A stretch of 64,000 bases of DNA from Bimastos eiseni (Eukaryota; Annelida; Clitellata; Crassiclitellata; Lumbricidae). Where the stretch lies: the NCBI GenBank assembly GCA_959347315.1, contig OY365806.1:33038054-33102053 (forward strand), read 5' to 3'. Made by a program: the position numbers and the translations under genes. Of this stretch, positions 53,201 through 64,000 are shown piece by piece. Numbering within the stretch: the first letter of the stretch is position 1; each line of letters starts with the position of its first letter. The notes under the pieces were generated by a model. That model ran no database searches. It saw only the letters and a program-made list of their open reading frames with translations, and was not told where the DNA came from.

Positions 53201-56200
53201 TGATGAATGAGTGAATGAATGAATGAAGGACCGAGTAAAAAAACAGCATTCGAAGCTTTTCAGAGTGATAATGAGTGATTGATTGCACAAAGGAGCAAAT
53301 GAGTGTACGGATCAATGACGCGATGAATAAATTAATCACAATACAGCGACAGATGACAGTTGCTTTGCTGGGATTGAAGAGCCAACAAATTCTAGGTCGG
53401 CCTGACCTCATAAATCGTCACGCACTGGCTACCAATTACTCGTGCATAACTGCCACAGCGTCTTCCCACTCTCGCCCATGATTGGGGTGAAGGTTGACGG
53501 AGGTATGCGCCGCATGCCTAAAAAGCATTGGTTGTTCATTATTGGGTTCATCTTTTATGTACGTCAAACGGTAGAACTACCTCATCTAATACAGCTTCAC
53601 TGTAGACCTTCTCTACCCTTTTCTACCAAATCCTCCCGTTGAATTCTTGCCACGCCCTATCCTACCATGCCTTGCCCTACCTGGCCATAACATAACCTAC
53701 CAGCATATATACTACAGCAACTTTTAAACTCTCTAGCCCTACCATTCATTCAAACAATATACACATAGGACACAATTCCACTCAATTCAGTCATATTCTA
53801 TAACAATCCAGTGGTTATATTGCTCATCCAGAGGAACCCGGTCTCCAAATCTTTGCATTATCGCATTCCTCGCATACCTTACATCCTCCATTGTTAAAGT
53901 TAAGCCTATCTGGCAAATCCATAGCCGATAATATTCGTTGCCCGGTAGTTGCTATTCGAAATAGCATAACACGTGTGGAACAAGAAGGTGCGTTATGGTC
54001 GATTATTGAATTTAAGAACTGCTCTAATCTGACTATAATTATGCTGTCTAACTAATTCAATTCAATATTCGTTTAGTCGTAATCAAACTGACAAACCGCA
54101 ACTTTATTTATAGAGTTTATTACTATCTGGGAGCCAGAGTCAGACACCTAAAGTTCTTCTATAAGTTGGGGAGGGTGGGATGGAAAAGGGTGGTATAGTG
54201 ATTTGGCCTGCCCGACCTTTTACCTGGCACAAGAATTAACAAAGCAACAAGGCTATTGCGAAGTAGATCTGATGTAGCACGCGAATGGTGAATGCGCTGG
54301 TCTTCTTGACGTAGTTTTGTGGGCGCTAATAGTTACGGCCCACTCTGACGTAATCTGACGATACCCTATAATGCCCCGCCCTATACTTAATAGCACCTTA
54401 TTACCAACTGTACAGCTGTACCTTACAATTGCACACATACGATTCGCACAATGTAAATCACAACCTATTGAGAGCCTATTAGGGCATGCCCGTGTGATAA
54501 TAGTTCCACGCCCATCTCACCCACATTCTCAGAACCAATACGTTGTTCAGACACCCACTGCACCCTCCCATCCCACTTCTTGCATCCTGAAAACATAGGA
54601 CGAAGTTATTCAGTATTTCTGCCTTCAGACATAAAACAACGTCTAAATTCTTAAAGCAATTTGTTGTGATCGTCATTCTTTTCACAGTGTCATATCCTGC
54701 GCTGACAATTATCATCAGCCAGGATATGGTGTGGCACAGTGGTCGATCGGTTAGAGCGGTCAGCCTGTAACGTTCAGTGTGCGCTGAGTGAGCGGGTTCG
54801 AGCCTCGTCTGGGGCGTCACTGTGTAGGAACCTTGAGCAAGTCCTTCGCGCACCCTTGCTCTGCAGTACAACTGCAATTGCGCCGTCTAGGCGTGTGTAT
54901 GCACTTCTGAGCAAAAAGATGTTGGCAGAAGGGCGGTATCAAATTTCGGAAATACATAAAAACTAAAACATAAATATCAAGTTCATCAGATCTTGTTTTC
55001 ATCCTTCCTCAAATATAATCTGTCTATTCTCGGTTAGATCTTATTCGTCCACCGTTTTTGTAGTGCCATAGATCTGCATGTACAAAAGGTTTTCATATTA
55101 TGTATTTATAAGTAACTTTACATATTTATTATTAGATCTACACGATATTTCTTTCGTATAAACATTTTGTACATTATTGTTATACATTGTAATGAGGTGC
55201 CTTAACAATTATCAGTTGACCAGTAGAGAGCACTGACAATTTAAAAGAATAAGTTAACACACGCCCATCTTACCCACATTCTCAGAACCAATACGTTGTT
55301 TAGACACCCACTCCACCCTCCCTCCTTGCACCATGAAAGCACAGACCGATGCTATTCAGTATTTCTGCCTATAGCCATTTAAAGTATTCCGTCAGCACAG
55401 GCATCACTTGGGTAGAAATGTCTGCTCCACTTGTAACCCAATACAACTCAGCAGTGACGAATACACCGACAGCAGACTGTCGATTGGAGGACGAGATGGC
55501 GAGGGAGGGGAGTTTCGCCCGCCTTCATATGCCGAGGTCAAGAATATGAGTTTGCTAACACTTCATAAGAGTTATACCCACGACTGCCTCAGAGCTAGCA
55601 TAAGGGGCTGCTCTTCCCCCGTCTTCTTCTTCTTCTGCTTCTTCGTCTTCTTATTTTCTTCTTCTTTTTCGTCTTTCTTATCTTCTTCCTCCTCCTCCTC
55701 CTCCTTCTCTTCTCTTTATTCTTCTTCTTCCTCTTCCAATTCCTCTTCTTACTTTTCTTCTTCTCCTTCTCCTCCTCGTTCTTCTCGTTCTTCTCCTGTT
55801 CCTCTTCCTCTTCTTTTTCTTCGTCTTCTACTTCTTCTTCTTCTCCTCCTCCTCTTTCTTCTCCTCCTCCTTCTTCTCCTTTTTCTCTTCTTCTTCATTG
55901 CTGAAGTAAATTGTAAATTAACTGATACCCGCAAATCGACACCAAAGTCACCCGCCGACTGAGAACGGAATCTATAGGGGGTGCTCCTATAGCAGTCTTC
56001 GGCTGCAGCAGAAAGCTAGACGTTGGTCTTTGGCTTAGGAATCGCAGGAATTCGACAGGAATTAGAAGAATTTCTACGGCCACAACAATGTTTTTTCATT
56101 CCAGCTGTAGACCTACGCTTGAATGTAAGGTATGGAAACAGAAGACGCTGGTCACATGTTGAGGCAAAAATTCGCTCTTCGACCTCAGGACTTCAATCCT

Positions 56201-59200
56201 GCACAGAAGTTTCTGTACAATACGTTTGTAAACAAGTGTGATATTTTTAGTCCTTTACCTTTCAGAAACGTGTGGCATCTGGGATACCTATGATACCTTA
56301 TTGTCTGTTTATTATATTGCTTTACATACCGGTGTCCCCCCCTCAGAAATAGAGTATCTTTCTTTCTGGCTGATAAAATTTCTCCCCTTGGTCGGGAAGG
56401 CATTATTTCAGCCAGAAGCTGGCAGAAGGAGAAGTAAAGCACTTGTTCTGTTCTGGTCTCTGTTTTGTACTGGTCTCTGTTCCGTTCTGATCTCTATCGT
56501 ATGTATTTTATGACTTATACTATGATGTCCCTAATTGACTTACAGTAAGTTATAGGATAAGATATCTAATGCGATGGATCATGACGAATATTCACTTCTT
56601 ATTTTTATCGATATTGCAAAGGCATTCGACACTGTGGATCATAAGCTCCTGCTCTTAAAACTTGAAAACTGGGGAATAAGAAGTATTACTCTTTTCTGGT
56701 TTCAGAGCTATTTGTACGATAGGCAACAACCGGTTTATGCAATGGCTCATTATCTATCTACTCTAAAATTTATCCGCTTTGAGATTCCTCAGGGATCTAT
56801 TCTAGGCCCACTTCTCTTTTTACTTATTAATGACCTATCTCGTGCAGCCCCATTACTACACTTTTTTATTTTTTGCTGATGACACTAACATCTTTGCCTC
56901 ACCTAAATCACATGATGCATTATGCAATCTCATGAACCAAGAACTCGGTCATGTGAATGACTGATTCTTAGTCAATAAGTTATCCTTAAATGTAACAAAA
57001 ACCAGCTATGTTTTATTTAGATCACATCGTAAACAGCCCCCACTTGATAATAATCCTCTGCTCATTGATAATACTCCGATTCCTTGTATCACTTCTGCTA
57101 AATTTCTAGGTATTTAAAATCGATCAGTTGCTTTCATGGAAGGAACACGTCGACAACATATCGTCTAAAATTGCAAGAAAGCATAGGTATTATCTCCAGA
57201 GTAGCCTACATCCTACCTACTAACATTCTGCGTAATCTGTATCATACGATGATCCACCCATATCTTACGTATTGCAATTTAGTAAGGTTAAATTCTCTAC
57301 AGAATAGAACTATTGGTATGATAGTGGGGTCTTACTATGCTCGTCGGTTGTCTCATAATGAAATGCACAATAATATTGGTATTTTAATTCTTCGTAAAAT
57401 TACCTGCCTCTAAATTAATGAATTTATGTACAAATTCGCTAACAACCTACTACCTTCTATATTTGCAAGTCATTTTATACGAAGTTCTGCCATTAATCCT
57501 TACAGCATCCGTTCCTCTCTCAATTATAGACCTATCTTATGTAGAACAAATACACGTCAATTCTTAATTAAATACGTAGGACCCATCACTTGGAATATGA
57601 CACCAATTGAAATTCGTCAATCCTGCACAATCAAAGCTTTTTTAAATAAATATTAAAAACATTTGTTAACTATCCCTTCTAAATAATTGGTGTGTACACA
57701 GACAGCATTAGTTAACTAGTTAAGATGATGATTTATGTTTCAATAGTATACCTGTTGCCCAATATCAAATTGTAAAGGGCAGGCCAATCGGTCCCTTAGG
57801 GGTTTACTTTCCCTATTATCTCTCTTATTACCGTTTTTTTCATGAATTCTCTTTCTTGTATTTAATTGCTTGAGATGGATAATAAAAATGTGTGCTTATG
57901 GTTATGGTTATCGTGTTTTGGTATTTCTTATGATCTTCTCTCTGCTTTTTTCTGGTCTCTGATATTTTCTGGTCTCCGTTCTGTTCTGGTCTCTGTTCTG
58001 GTCTCTGTTCTGGTCTGGGTTCGGTTCTGGTCTCTGTTCTGGTTTCTGTTCTGTTCTATTAACTGTTTTGCTTTGACCTCTGTTATTTCCTAGTCTCTGT
58101 TCGGTTTTTGTCTCTGTTTTGTTCTAGTCTCTGTTCTTGTCTCTGTGCTGGTCTCTGTTCTGGTCTGGTCTATGTACTGTTCTGGTCTCTATTCTGTTCT
58201 GGTATCTGTTTTGTTCTTATTTCTTCTGCTTTGGTGTGTGTTCTGTTCTGGTATCTGTTCTGCCCATGTATCTGTTCTATTCTGTTAGTTATTCTGTTCT
58301 GGTATCTGTCTTGTTCTGGTATCTGTTCTGCTCATGTATCTGTTCTATTCTGTTCTGTTAGCTATTCTGTTCTGGTATCTGTTCTGCTTTGGTTTCTGTT
58401 TTGTGCTGGTTTCTGGCCGGTTCTGTATTTTCTAATGGTTCTGATTTCTCAGTCGTCTAGACGCACAGTGCATCGTGTGATGATCAAATGACGAACTCAG
58501 AAAAGGCGTAAATCAAACATTATAACATTATTTTTCTTACGGCGTTGTCAGAGGTGTCACATTTTAAAGTTGTTGTACAACGGTCAAGGCTCTCTAATGG
58601 CATGTCGTCTTATGCTCAGAGATGCACTGGAACTGCGAGAAACCATTCGACGGCAGCGGTGGCGAATTAGCTCACTCCTGGTCAGCTGGCGATATCCACT
58701 TCGACGAAGACGAAAACTACAAGAAAGATGGAACTGGCATTGACCTTCTCAAGGTCGCGGTCCACGAGGTTGGTCACGTGCTCGGACTCCTGCACAACAG
58801 TCGTCAAAGTTCAATCATGTTTCCAATCTACGTGAGCCGACAAGCAAACGAGGACTTTGAGCTTGTCAGAGAGGACCGCGAAGCAGTCCAGCAGATCTAC
58901 GGTGTCTGTAAAGGTCAGTTCGACGTCGTCTTCGACTGGGTGCGGAGGATCCACGAGCCTTGGTCCAACCGACCCAAGTACATATTCAACACATACTTCT
59001 TTCGAAACAGACGATATTGGATGTACGAGAATGGATTCAATCGGACGAGATATGGAGATCCGCTGTTCATTGAACAACAGTGGACTGGGCTTCCGTCTCA
59101 TATCGATGGATTCACACAGGTGGTTCTTGGATCCGGATACGAGTTCAACATCGATACGTACTTCTTCAAAGGTATTTACAGCCAATGCGTGCATGTCTAT

Positions 59201-62200
59201 GCTTGTAAACACCGGGTCCGATTTGTAAGAAAAGAAGCAGAGGGTCGGTTGATGACAATTTCTGGGAATCTTAGCAATTTCGCACTGTATATCAATGTCC
59301 TTGTATCAGAGGCTCAGAGGTTCAACCCACTGATCCTCCGGACAAATTTGACACTGACTGACAAATTCATATTGTCGACAAAGGGTAAGAAAAGCTGATT
59401 TTGAAAGTAGCAACACATCATTGACACATCATCGATGCAGCGGGGAGAAAACAACCATGAGGGAACTGACAACAAAATAATTCCACGGAACCAGTAACCA
59501 AACTCCAGTCTGAACGAGAATTTAAATATAGACCTATGAATAAGTATATAAAAACAGTGTCTTTTAGACGGTCTACCTTTCCCGCCAGAGCAGCTTCCAA
59601 CAACTCAAATTAACTCGGTCACAAGCCGCATGTGTAACAATAATTATTTGGACTCATATTCATGAGTTGGCCATACATAGGCCTGTGTAGGCCTATATAT
59701 TTAAATACATGTAACGTCTCTTCGATCCATTTTCAAGGTTCTGACTTAGTTTAAGATTCGATATCTACTCGATCGTATCGAAAAGAATTGAACTCTTTCA
59801 ACGATTAACCTTGCCAAAAAACTGTGGAATGTCAGCTTGTATAGTGGATTAGGTTATATTAGGTCTATTAAATAATTATGGATTGGACAAGATTTAAGAA
59901 GAATAGATAAGACTGGCTTACATCATAAATTATAAGATTGTCATAGATTGAATAAAGTAAAAGATTGGATAGAGACAATTCAAGTTAGATGAGTTATTGG
60001 TTTGAATTGGGTCGATTTGATTAGAATTGACTGGACAGCTCTGTGTTGGATTAGCAGCTGAAAAGGGAATAGAACAAATTACACTTGAGTAGACAATAGA
60101 CACACTGGACTTCTAATGTATTGTAATTACCGCTGCTGATGTCAATTCTATAGCTCATTTTAAATGAAGGTCCCTATTGTTCGTACCTTTATGCGCAATG
60201 CAGGTGACTGGTACTACAAGTACAGTTCTGAGACAGACAGCGTCGTACCTGGCTATCCTCGACTGATTTCGCAGGATTTTGGACCAGCCTCAGGTTCCAA
60301 TGACTTCATCCCTAGTCATATCGACGCCGTTTTCTTCAACAACAGCGACAACATGCTTTACTTCTTCAAAGATGATTGGGTCAGTCTGTTAATATAGGGT
60401 AAACACTTGCAGATAAGATTGTATGAGACATGATAAGAGAAGGAAGGCAGGTCATAATAATATAAGATCCGATCAGATCCGATATTTGATTAGAATCCAT
60501 GAGAGTTTATTAAATTGCGCTGTCTAAGATGGTATGTCGAGATTACCTAATGTATGAATGCGACGTTTGGTAGTCGCTTATTATCACGATGCGATTCAAA
60601 GTCCATAATATTACACGGTCTGTTCTACATGTATACAGCGTGTAGTATGGAGTCTATGGACCAAGTGGACAGAGCTTTCCACACCAATATAAGTAGGCCT
60701 ATAAGTAGTACTCCGTCTATATATAGTCATAGGCTGGATGTGTAGATGGTGTAGCAAGCCATGTGTTGGATTTGAAGCCATGGCAGCTTGCATGGGTTTG
60801 GTGTTTGATCCTGAGAGGATCCTGTCGATGCAGGTTGATATTATGCTCTATGTACAAACAAAGCCAGCACATAGGGACTCATCTCGCAACACTTGGGCAA
60901 ACGTTGTATATGTAATGTGTATATATTCATGTACATTACCATCTGCAGCCTGATAGCGTTCCTTCAATCAGATGAATTCGCAGCATAGGCTTACTATATT
61001 GCACAACTGGCTGAAGGTTGGTCCAATCAGCAACCTGCTGATGATCTGCATTGAAGGGTCGTCGCTAAGGCATTGGACTTCCAAGAATACGTACGACATT
61101 TCAAAGCTGAAATGTGGGTATACCATCCAGAGTCTCAGATAAGTCAACTGGCAAGGCGACTACTGTGCACAAAGACTTTTCTCGTGGTGACTGTACTAAT
61201 GTGCTGTAATATCATTGCTATGTACTGTGACAGTGGTGGACTGGTTCGTTGGGTTAGCTATAGGATCATTTACAGTTAAAATTTTTGGGCGAAATGGTTT
61301 GTTACGTAGTTCAGCTAAAAAGCTTGAACTTTGACTGAAAACTCCTTTTTATTTGTAACTAACTTTTTTAACTTCCAGGGGCTCCAGATAGGGGGGTGGT
61401 CCGGAGGCACCTCCAAATTCTGGTAGGGGGTGCATTTTTTGCATCTTAGATTCTTAGGAGGGAAATCTTGCCCTCCTGGCACTTGCGAACGGGAGCCTTG
61501 CCTCCATCACTCATAGGAGGATCGTCACCCGGATTGACGCCCCTGTTAACTTCTATGGTATGCTTGCATCGTGACCTGTTGATAATTACCGAATCCTGAC
61601 GTCTTGCGGCTGGTCATTCGCCTTATTAAAAAAAATAACGAGACTTGGAAGTATTAGTTATTGCGAGTGTCCTCTATGTGTGAATCATTGCAGTCGTGTC
61701 GCAAATTCGGATAAATTGTATCCACTGCGAGTGGTTTGGAGGAACAAATCAAGAATACAAAAATTGCGGAAAATTTTTATCAATTCTGAATACCTACCCC
61801 CTATGCTTTGACTAATCTGACCCTGGTTTTACTGCATTATGAGCTACATTTGCATGTGAATGATTGTTTAATTATACAATAATTATCTTCGACAGGTCTG
61901 GATTTACGATCCATTGGAGATCGGTCGTAACAGATGTTGCCTCGCCAAGCATCGCTTCACTGACCTCTTTCCAACAGTCCATGACTTCTTTACTGACCTG
62001 GATCCAGCCATGCAGAACCAGCGATCCGGAACCGGTGATCATGAACTGCTGACGGGTCACATCAGCTCCATCTACTACGCCTACAGCGTTCACACAACGT
62101 ACATCTTTAAGGGCGAAATGGTCTACGAGGTGTTGACAGCTGGACCAGTCGTAACGGTCAAGAAACTGTCTCCGTGGTACAACATCTGGTTCGACATTTG

Positions 62201-62213
62201 CGAGGTTGATTGA
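45838..62213 (+). CDS. MMP21: Matrix metalloproteinase-21 (MMP21), complete, 5 exons
   Basis: MMP21 is a secreted zinc endopeptidase needed for left-right axis determination in vertebrates. Exons 45838-46035, 46551-47640, 58620-59171, 60204-60379 and 61896-62213 join in phase into 778 codons including TGA. Order: signal peptide, peptidoglycan-binding-like prodomain, cysteine switch GRCGNRD (Cys153), a long Arg/Lys-rich stretch, a furin site RVRRKR (336-341), then the catalytic domain with FRMWSEVIPLKFSE, FDGSGGELAHSW, GDIHFDEDENY and the zinc motif HEVGHVLGLLH (478-488). The Met-turn SIM is next, then hemopexin repeats ending WFDICEVD. FDGSGxEFAHAWxxGDIHFD and TRYGDP are specific to MMP21. 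The pro-region is far longer than in vertebrate MMP21. The second intron is 11 kb and full of repeats. Neighbours are unrelated genes. Confidence 0.95.
46551..47640 (+). CDS. MMP21: MMP21 exon 2: prodomain, cysteine switch, basic region, start of catalytic domain
   Basis: 363 codons plus one base. It starts LANYLNQFQKYLYKYGYL after accag, followed by the helical prodomain (DLDIEEALRTLQETFKLRPT) and RGRCGNRD (46800-46823). About 185 residues rich in Arg, Lys and Ser come next, with an RRRR cluster (47073-47084) and the furin-type RVRRKR (47358-47375). Then KPIRWRLLENG and FRMWSEVIPLKFSE open the catalytic domain. The donor is gtaatg after phase 1. A stronger-looking in-frame acceptor at 46480-46481 would add 23 hydrophobic residues at the front. 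Confidence 0.88.
50195..50395. repeat. (TC)n/(TCTG)n microsatellite
   Basis: Pyrimidine-rich imperfect dinucleotide and tetranucleotide repeat in the MMP21 intron. Confidence 0.93.
52785..52905. repeat. (GGAT)n microsatellite
   Basis: Imperfect ATGG/ACGG four-base repeats, same family of simple repeat as at 27.9 kb. Confidence 0.9.
54504..54630 (+). repeat. Direct repeat, left copy
   Basis: Shares cacgcccatctcacccacat, tctcagaaccaatacgttgt and attcagtatttctgcct with 55258-55380, in the same orientation. The flanks differ. Confidence 0.85.
54728..54966 (+). repeat. tRNA-derived SINE
   Basis: The 5' part is tRNA-like, with an A-box region (tggtcgatcggttagagcgg) and a B box (GGTTCGAGCCT at 54795-54805). 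The ccttgagcaagtccttcg core and the gggcggtatcaaatttcgg tail follow. The order of tRNA head, conserved core and tail is that of Deu/V-type SINEs. Fragments of the same family lie at 23490-23625, 6163-6260 and perhaps 30090. Confidence 0.85.
55258..55380 (+). repeat. Direct repeat, right copy
   Basis: Second copy of the 54504-54630 segment, about 755 bp downstream, with a few substitutions and small deletions in the middle. Confidence 0.85.
55613..55902. repeat. (TTC)n polypyrimidine tract
   Basis: About 290 bases of almost pure C/T on the plus strand, mostly TTC/TCC triplets. It could form triplex DNA. Frames across it are artefacts. Confidence 0.95.
56440..56505. repeat. CTGTTCTGGTCT minisatellite, left part
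   Basis: Four to five copies of a ttctgttctggtctctg-like unit. The same unit resumes at about 57940. Confidence 0.85.
56555..57830 (+). mobile_element. Decayed non-LTR retrotransposon (CR1/Rex1-like RT)
   Basis: LIFIDIAKAFDTVDHKLLLL, then IPQGSILGPLLFLLINDL, a broken FADDT box (about 56872-56887) and LVNKLSLNVTKTSYVLF give RT domains in order. The C-terminal VRLNSLQNRTIGMIVG and LIKYVGPITWNMTPIEIR blocks follow, to a stop at about 57656. Several stops and frameshifts. It is 5'-truncated and lies in MMP21 intron 2, sense orientation. Confidence 0.87.
57938..58435. repeat. CTGTTCTGGTCT minisatellite, right part
   Basis: About 500 bp of degenerate 6- to 12-bp units built on TCTGTTCTGGT. The apparent Cys/Ser/Val/Leu-rich frames (58108-58491) are repeat artefacts. 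It ends 185 bp before the MMP21 catalytic exon. Confidence 0.93.
58620..59171 (+). CDS. MMP21: MMP21 exon 3: catalytic zinc site and first hemopexin repeats
   Basis: Phase 1 in, phase 1 out, after atgctcag and before gtattt. It encodes EMHWNCEKPFDGSGGELAHS, GDIHFDEDENY, HEVGHVLGLLH (58763-58795) and the SIMF Met-turn. YGVCKG follows (first Cys of the hemopexin disulfide), then FNTYFFRNRRYWMYENGFNR and TRYGDP. All three zinc His and the catalytic Glu are present. Confidence 0.97.
59172..60203. other. MMP21 intron 3
   Basis: AT-rich, with no exon or recognised element. Confidence 0.6.
60204..60379 (+). CDS. MMP21: MMP21 exon 4: hemopexin repeat
   Basis: Phase 1 in, phase 0 out, after atgcag and before gtcagt. 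It encodes GDWYYKYSSETDSVVPGYPR, then SHIDAVFFNNSDNMLYFFKD and DW. Human MMP21 has GNQYWRYDSDKDQ...[33 protein letters not shown]. Confidence 0.96.
60380..61375. other. MMP21 intron 4, left part
   Basis: No exon or recognised repeat. Short frames here show no domain. Confidence 0.55.
61376..61545. mobile_element. hAT-type MITE, 170 bp, perfect 8-bp target duplication
   Basis: Ends CAGGGGCTCC and, inverted, CAGGGGCGTC. Both flanks are exactly ttaacttc (61368-61375 and 61546-61553). The interior is G-rich and non-coding. The intact duplication suggests a relatively recent insertion. It lies in the last MMP21 intron, 350 bp before the final exon. Confidence 0.93.
61896..62213 (+). CDS. MMP21: MMP21 exon 5: last hemopexin repeats and C-terminus
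   Basis: Phase 0 in after cttcgacag. It encodes VWIYDPLEIGRNRCCLAKHR, FTDLFPTVHDFFTDLDPAMQ, HISSIYYAYSVHTTYIFKGE and ends WYNIWFDICEVD, TGA at 62211-62213. The terminal Cys pairs with the one in YGVCKG in the hemopexin fold. Human MMP21 ends KWFDVCDVHISTLNM, so the tail is slightly shorter. The RCC pair has no counterpart I recall. Confidence 0.95.
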   Translation, partial: VWIYDPLEIGRNRCCLAKHRFTDLFPTVHDFFTDLDPAMQNQRSGTGDHELLTGHISSIYYAYSVHTTYIFKGEMVYEVLTAGPVVTVKKLSPWYNIWFDICEVD

Positions 62214-64000
62214 CTCACATCATTTGGAAGACTCAGGTACGCACCTTAGGATCTCAGATATATATATATATCTCAGGTATTCTAAGTTACAACTTAGGAT
62301 CCATTAAATACCATTGGAACCTAATTGATTCTTTGAGGTATTTAGTACACGTTGGGTATCTGGAGTGTTTTTTGCAAATATTTATGACATTGAAACTTGT
62401 TGTAAAAACGTTGCTGCAGATACGATGCAGCTATTCATTAAATAAAACCAGTATTTGTTTAATTTCGGCAGATGACAGTGTTTGCAATTGTTTCGACTTC
62501 ATATGTATATATAGTATAGGTCTATAGATGGTAATCCATGGAGTCCCATCGGTGATTTACAGTTAAAATCAGGTTCATACTTCTTGGAATGACGACAGAT
62601 GAACGACTCGTGTACTAGTTCTCGTCTACTTCTTGTAAATACAATAACTTTGTTAGTAATTTCACGTGAAAGGGGTTTACCTACATAATGTTGGCGAACT
62701 TACCTTCGCACGCGATTATAATTTCCTTCTAACCGACTGTGTACAGGTTTAGAAAGCAGCTATAAAGTGAATGGTGCTGTTGGAGTTGTCTGATATGCAT
62801 CATACACTATGAGTTTTAGTCTGAGTTAATTGGATCTAGACTGTGATAAGTCTGCCAAACTCTTTTAAGTTTATTAGCTCTCATTTTCTCTCAACTTCTC
62901 GATTGTATGGCTCGGTCTTATGATCCCTCTAGGTGAGTTTCAGGTTATGGCGGCGAAGTGCAAATTGCCAACGGAGACGCATCGTTTGAAACCAAAATGA
63001 AAAAGAGTTTCTGATGCAACCAATCCCTGGCCAGTGATTCTCGCAGTTGGCGAATAACAATCCAATCAACAGACGACGAAGGGTCTCACCTGAATGCGTG
63101 TTTGTGTGTGTATGAGTGTGTGTGCATGTATTCGTGTGTTAGTCAACAATTTCTGACTATAACCAATTGATATGTACGTCAGTTTTTATTTCCTAAACGA
63201 TAGCTTATCATAAACAGCGGAAACTTAGAAATCATGAAAACATGTACATAGGCCTAATGATGTTTTCGTATAAATTTTTTTTCTGATATCTGGTTCAAAT
63301 CTTAGTGACAATTTAATTCGTTCCTGGTTATTATAAACTGGCAATTTATCAAGAGTTCGCAGCTAGATGCAACTATACCCTAATGTTCATCAGTATAGTT
63401 TAATAAGATATCCTCCGTCAAAACTGGTATTGGCCATGATTCATTGCAAGGAATCAATACTTTGGGATATTATTGGATTAGATTCACTTCTTCTGTGACG
63501 AACTCTCCCATTTCATTAATTATTAAATGGATTTCCTCGTCATGAACGGTCATTATTGAGATATTGTGTTAAGCTCCTAGAAGCGCTCTCGGTATCCAAA
63601 TAAAATTATTGCTTGTCGGAACAAAAGTTACTACTCCGAACTTCAACCAAAGACCGTCTTGTTTCAGAATAGTCACCTAAACTAATGCACATGTATATAA
63701 ATATATAGATGGTTTGCCTTATCATATAAAATTGTATTGCCATGAGTCAGAATCTATAATATGACTATGTTACAAATTCTACGCTGACGTGTGGCTTGCT
63801 GTCTTAGTCTCGCATCTGCCGTTGCCTTAAAGTTGTAAGCCCTACACGATTCTATTCTGTGCTGGTCAAGCAAAAATACTTTTTTCGGCAGAGGTCGTTT
63901 GACTACAGAACATTCAGAATATTCAGAAAACTGAGATGAATTTGTATTTGTAATTTGTAGCTGAACTGTGAATATGTCTGTCTGTTACGTAAAATGTTAG
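62214..64000. other. MMP21 3' UTR and downstream region
   Basis: No further exon was recognised. There is a short (AT)n at 62257-62272 and a (GT)n at 63102-63130. Confidence 0.5.
62441..62446 (+). promoter_or_regulatory. Probable MMP21 polyadenylation signal
   Basis: Canonical AATAAA 228 bases after the TGA, the first such signal downstream. Confidence 0.6.

Larger units (their letters stand above)
47641..54470. other. MMP21 intron 2, left part
   Basis: No exon was recognised. It contains a TTCTGT-rich degenerate stretch (47661-47735), a short dispersed repeat around 49186-49260 that resembles 1965-2035 (tcgccctc...gggactggcact), a (CT)n/(CTGT)n tract at 50195-50395 and (GT)n at 50690-50740. 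A (GGAT)n tract lies at 52785-52905. The many open frames across the CT, GT and GGAT tracts are repeat artefacts. Confidence 0.55.

Noticed and set aside
54728..54815. Possible tRNA gene
   Set aside because: It has A- and B-box-like sequences but too long a variable part, poor stem pairing, and is fused to a SINE core and tail, so it is the head of a SINE.
58108..58491. 127-codon Cys/Ser/Leu/Val-rich ORF that looks like a membrane protein
   Set aside because: It is a translation of the TCTGTTCTGGT minisatellite.

Overview
This window is eukaryotic nuclear DNA. It has long introns, dense microsatellites and many remnants of DNA transposons and non-LTR retrotransposons. The proteins are clearly metazoan. 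Introns are rich in hAT-type miniature elements, and the palindrome TAGGCCTA is scattered through the right three quarters. Together these suggest a marine deuterostome invertebrate, most likely an echinoderm or another ambulacrarian. That placement is inference.

Three protein-coding genes can be reconstructed exon by exon. (1) Plus strand, 1513-13348: the C-terminal half of a germinal-centre-kinase-like kinase (MAP4K5/MAP4K3 type). Fourteen consecutive exons with matching splice phases encode a Pro-rich linker and the whole citron-homology (CNH) domain. The kinase domain lies upstream of the window. Two of its introns use GC-AG splice sites. (2) Minus strand, 33014 down to 17497: a regulator of microtubule dynamics (RMDN3/PTPIP51-like) protein with an N-terminal membrane anchor, coiled coil and C-terminal TPR-like domain. 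Eight exons are located and one short exon between 22369 and 20625 is missing. (3) Plus strand, 45838-62213: a complete matrix metalloproteinase-21 (MMP21) gene of five exons and about 777 codons. It has a signal peptide, an unusually long basic pro-region, a furin site, an HExGHxxGxxH zinc site and a hemopexin domain. A fourth possible coding unit is an isolated 90-codon ORF on the minus strand at 38143-38415.

Genes 1 and 2 converge on a 4.1-kb intergenic stretch. Genes 2 and 3 diverge from a region of about 12.8 kb.

That divergent region holds a palindromic MITE (35.7-35.9 kb), a tandem array with X-box-like motifs (38.06-38.16 kb) and three head-to-tail copies of a non-LTR retrotransposon that look nested in (TAA)n arrays (39.4-42.2 kb). 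It also holds a decayed RTE-like element (43.1-44.3 kb). The 11-kb intron of MMP21 contains a tRNA-derived SINE, a duplicated 120-bp segment, a decayed RT element and a minisatellite that this element appears to have split. hAT-type elements with recognisable 8-bp target duplications occur at 3.2-4.55, 10.77-11.4, 18.78-19.03 and 61.38-61.55 kb. A fold-back element with tandemly repeated arms lies at 19.83-20.29 kb.

The genes do not form an operon, and each has its own likely cellular role: JNK/Hippo-type kinase signalling, ER-mitochondria or microtubule biology, and left-right patterning protease. All exon boundaries were read by eye from splice consensus, phase and recalled family sequence. 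Transcript data were not available.
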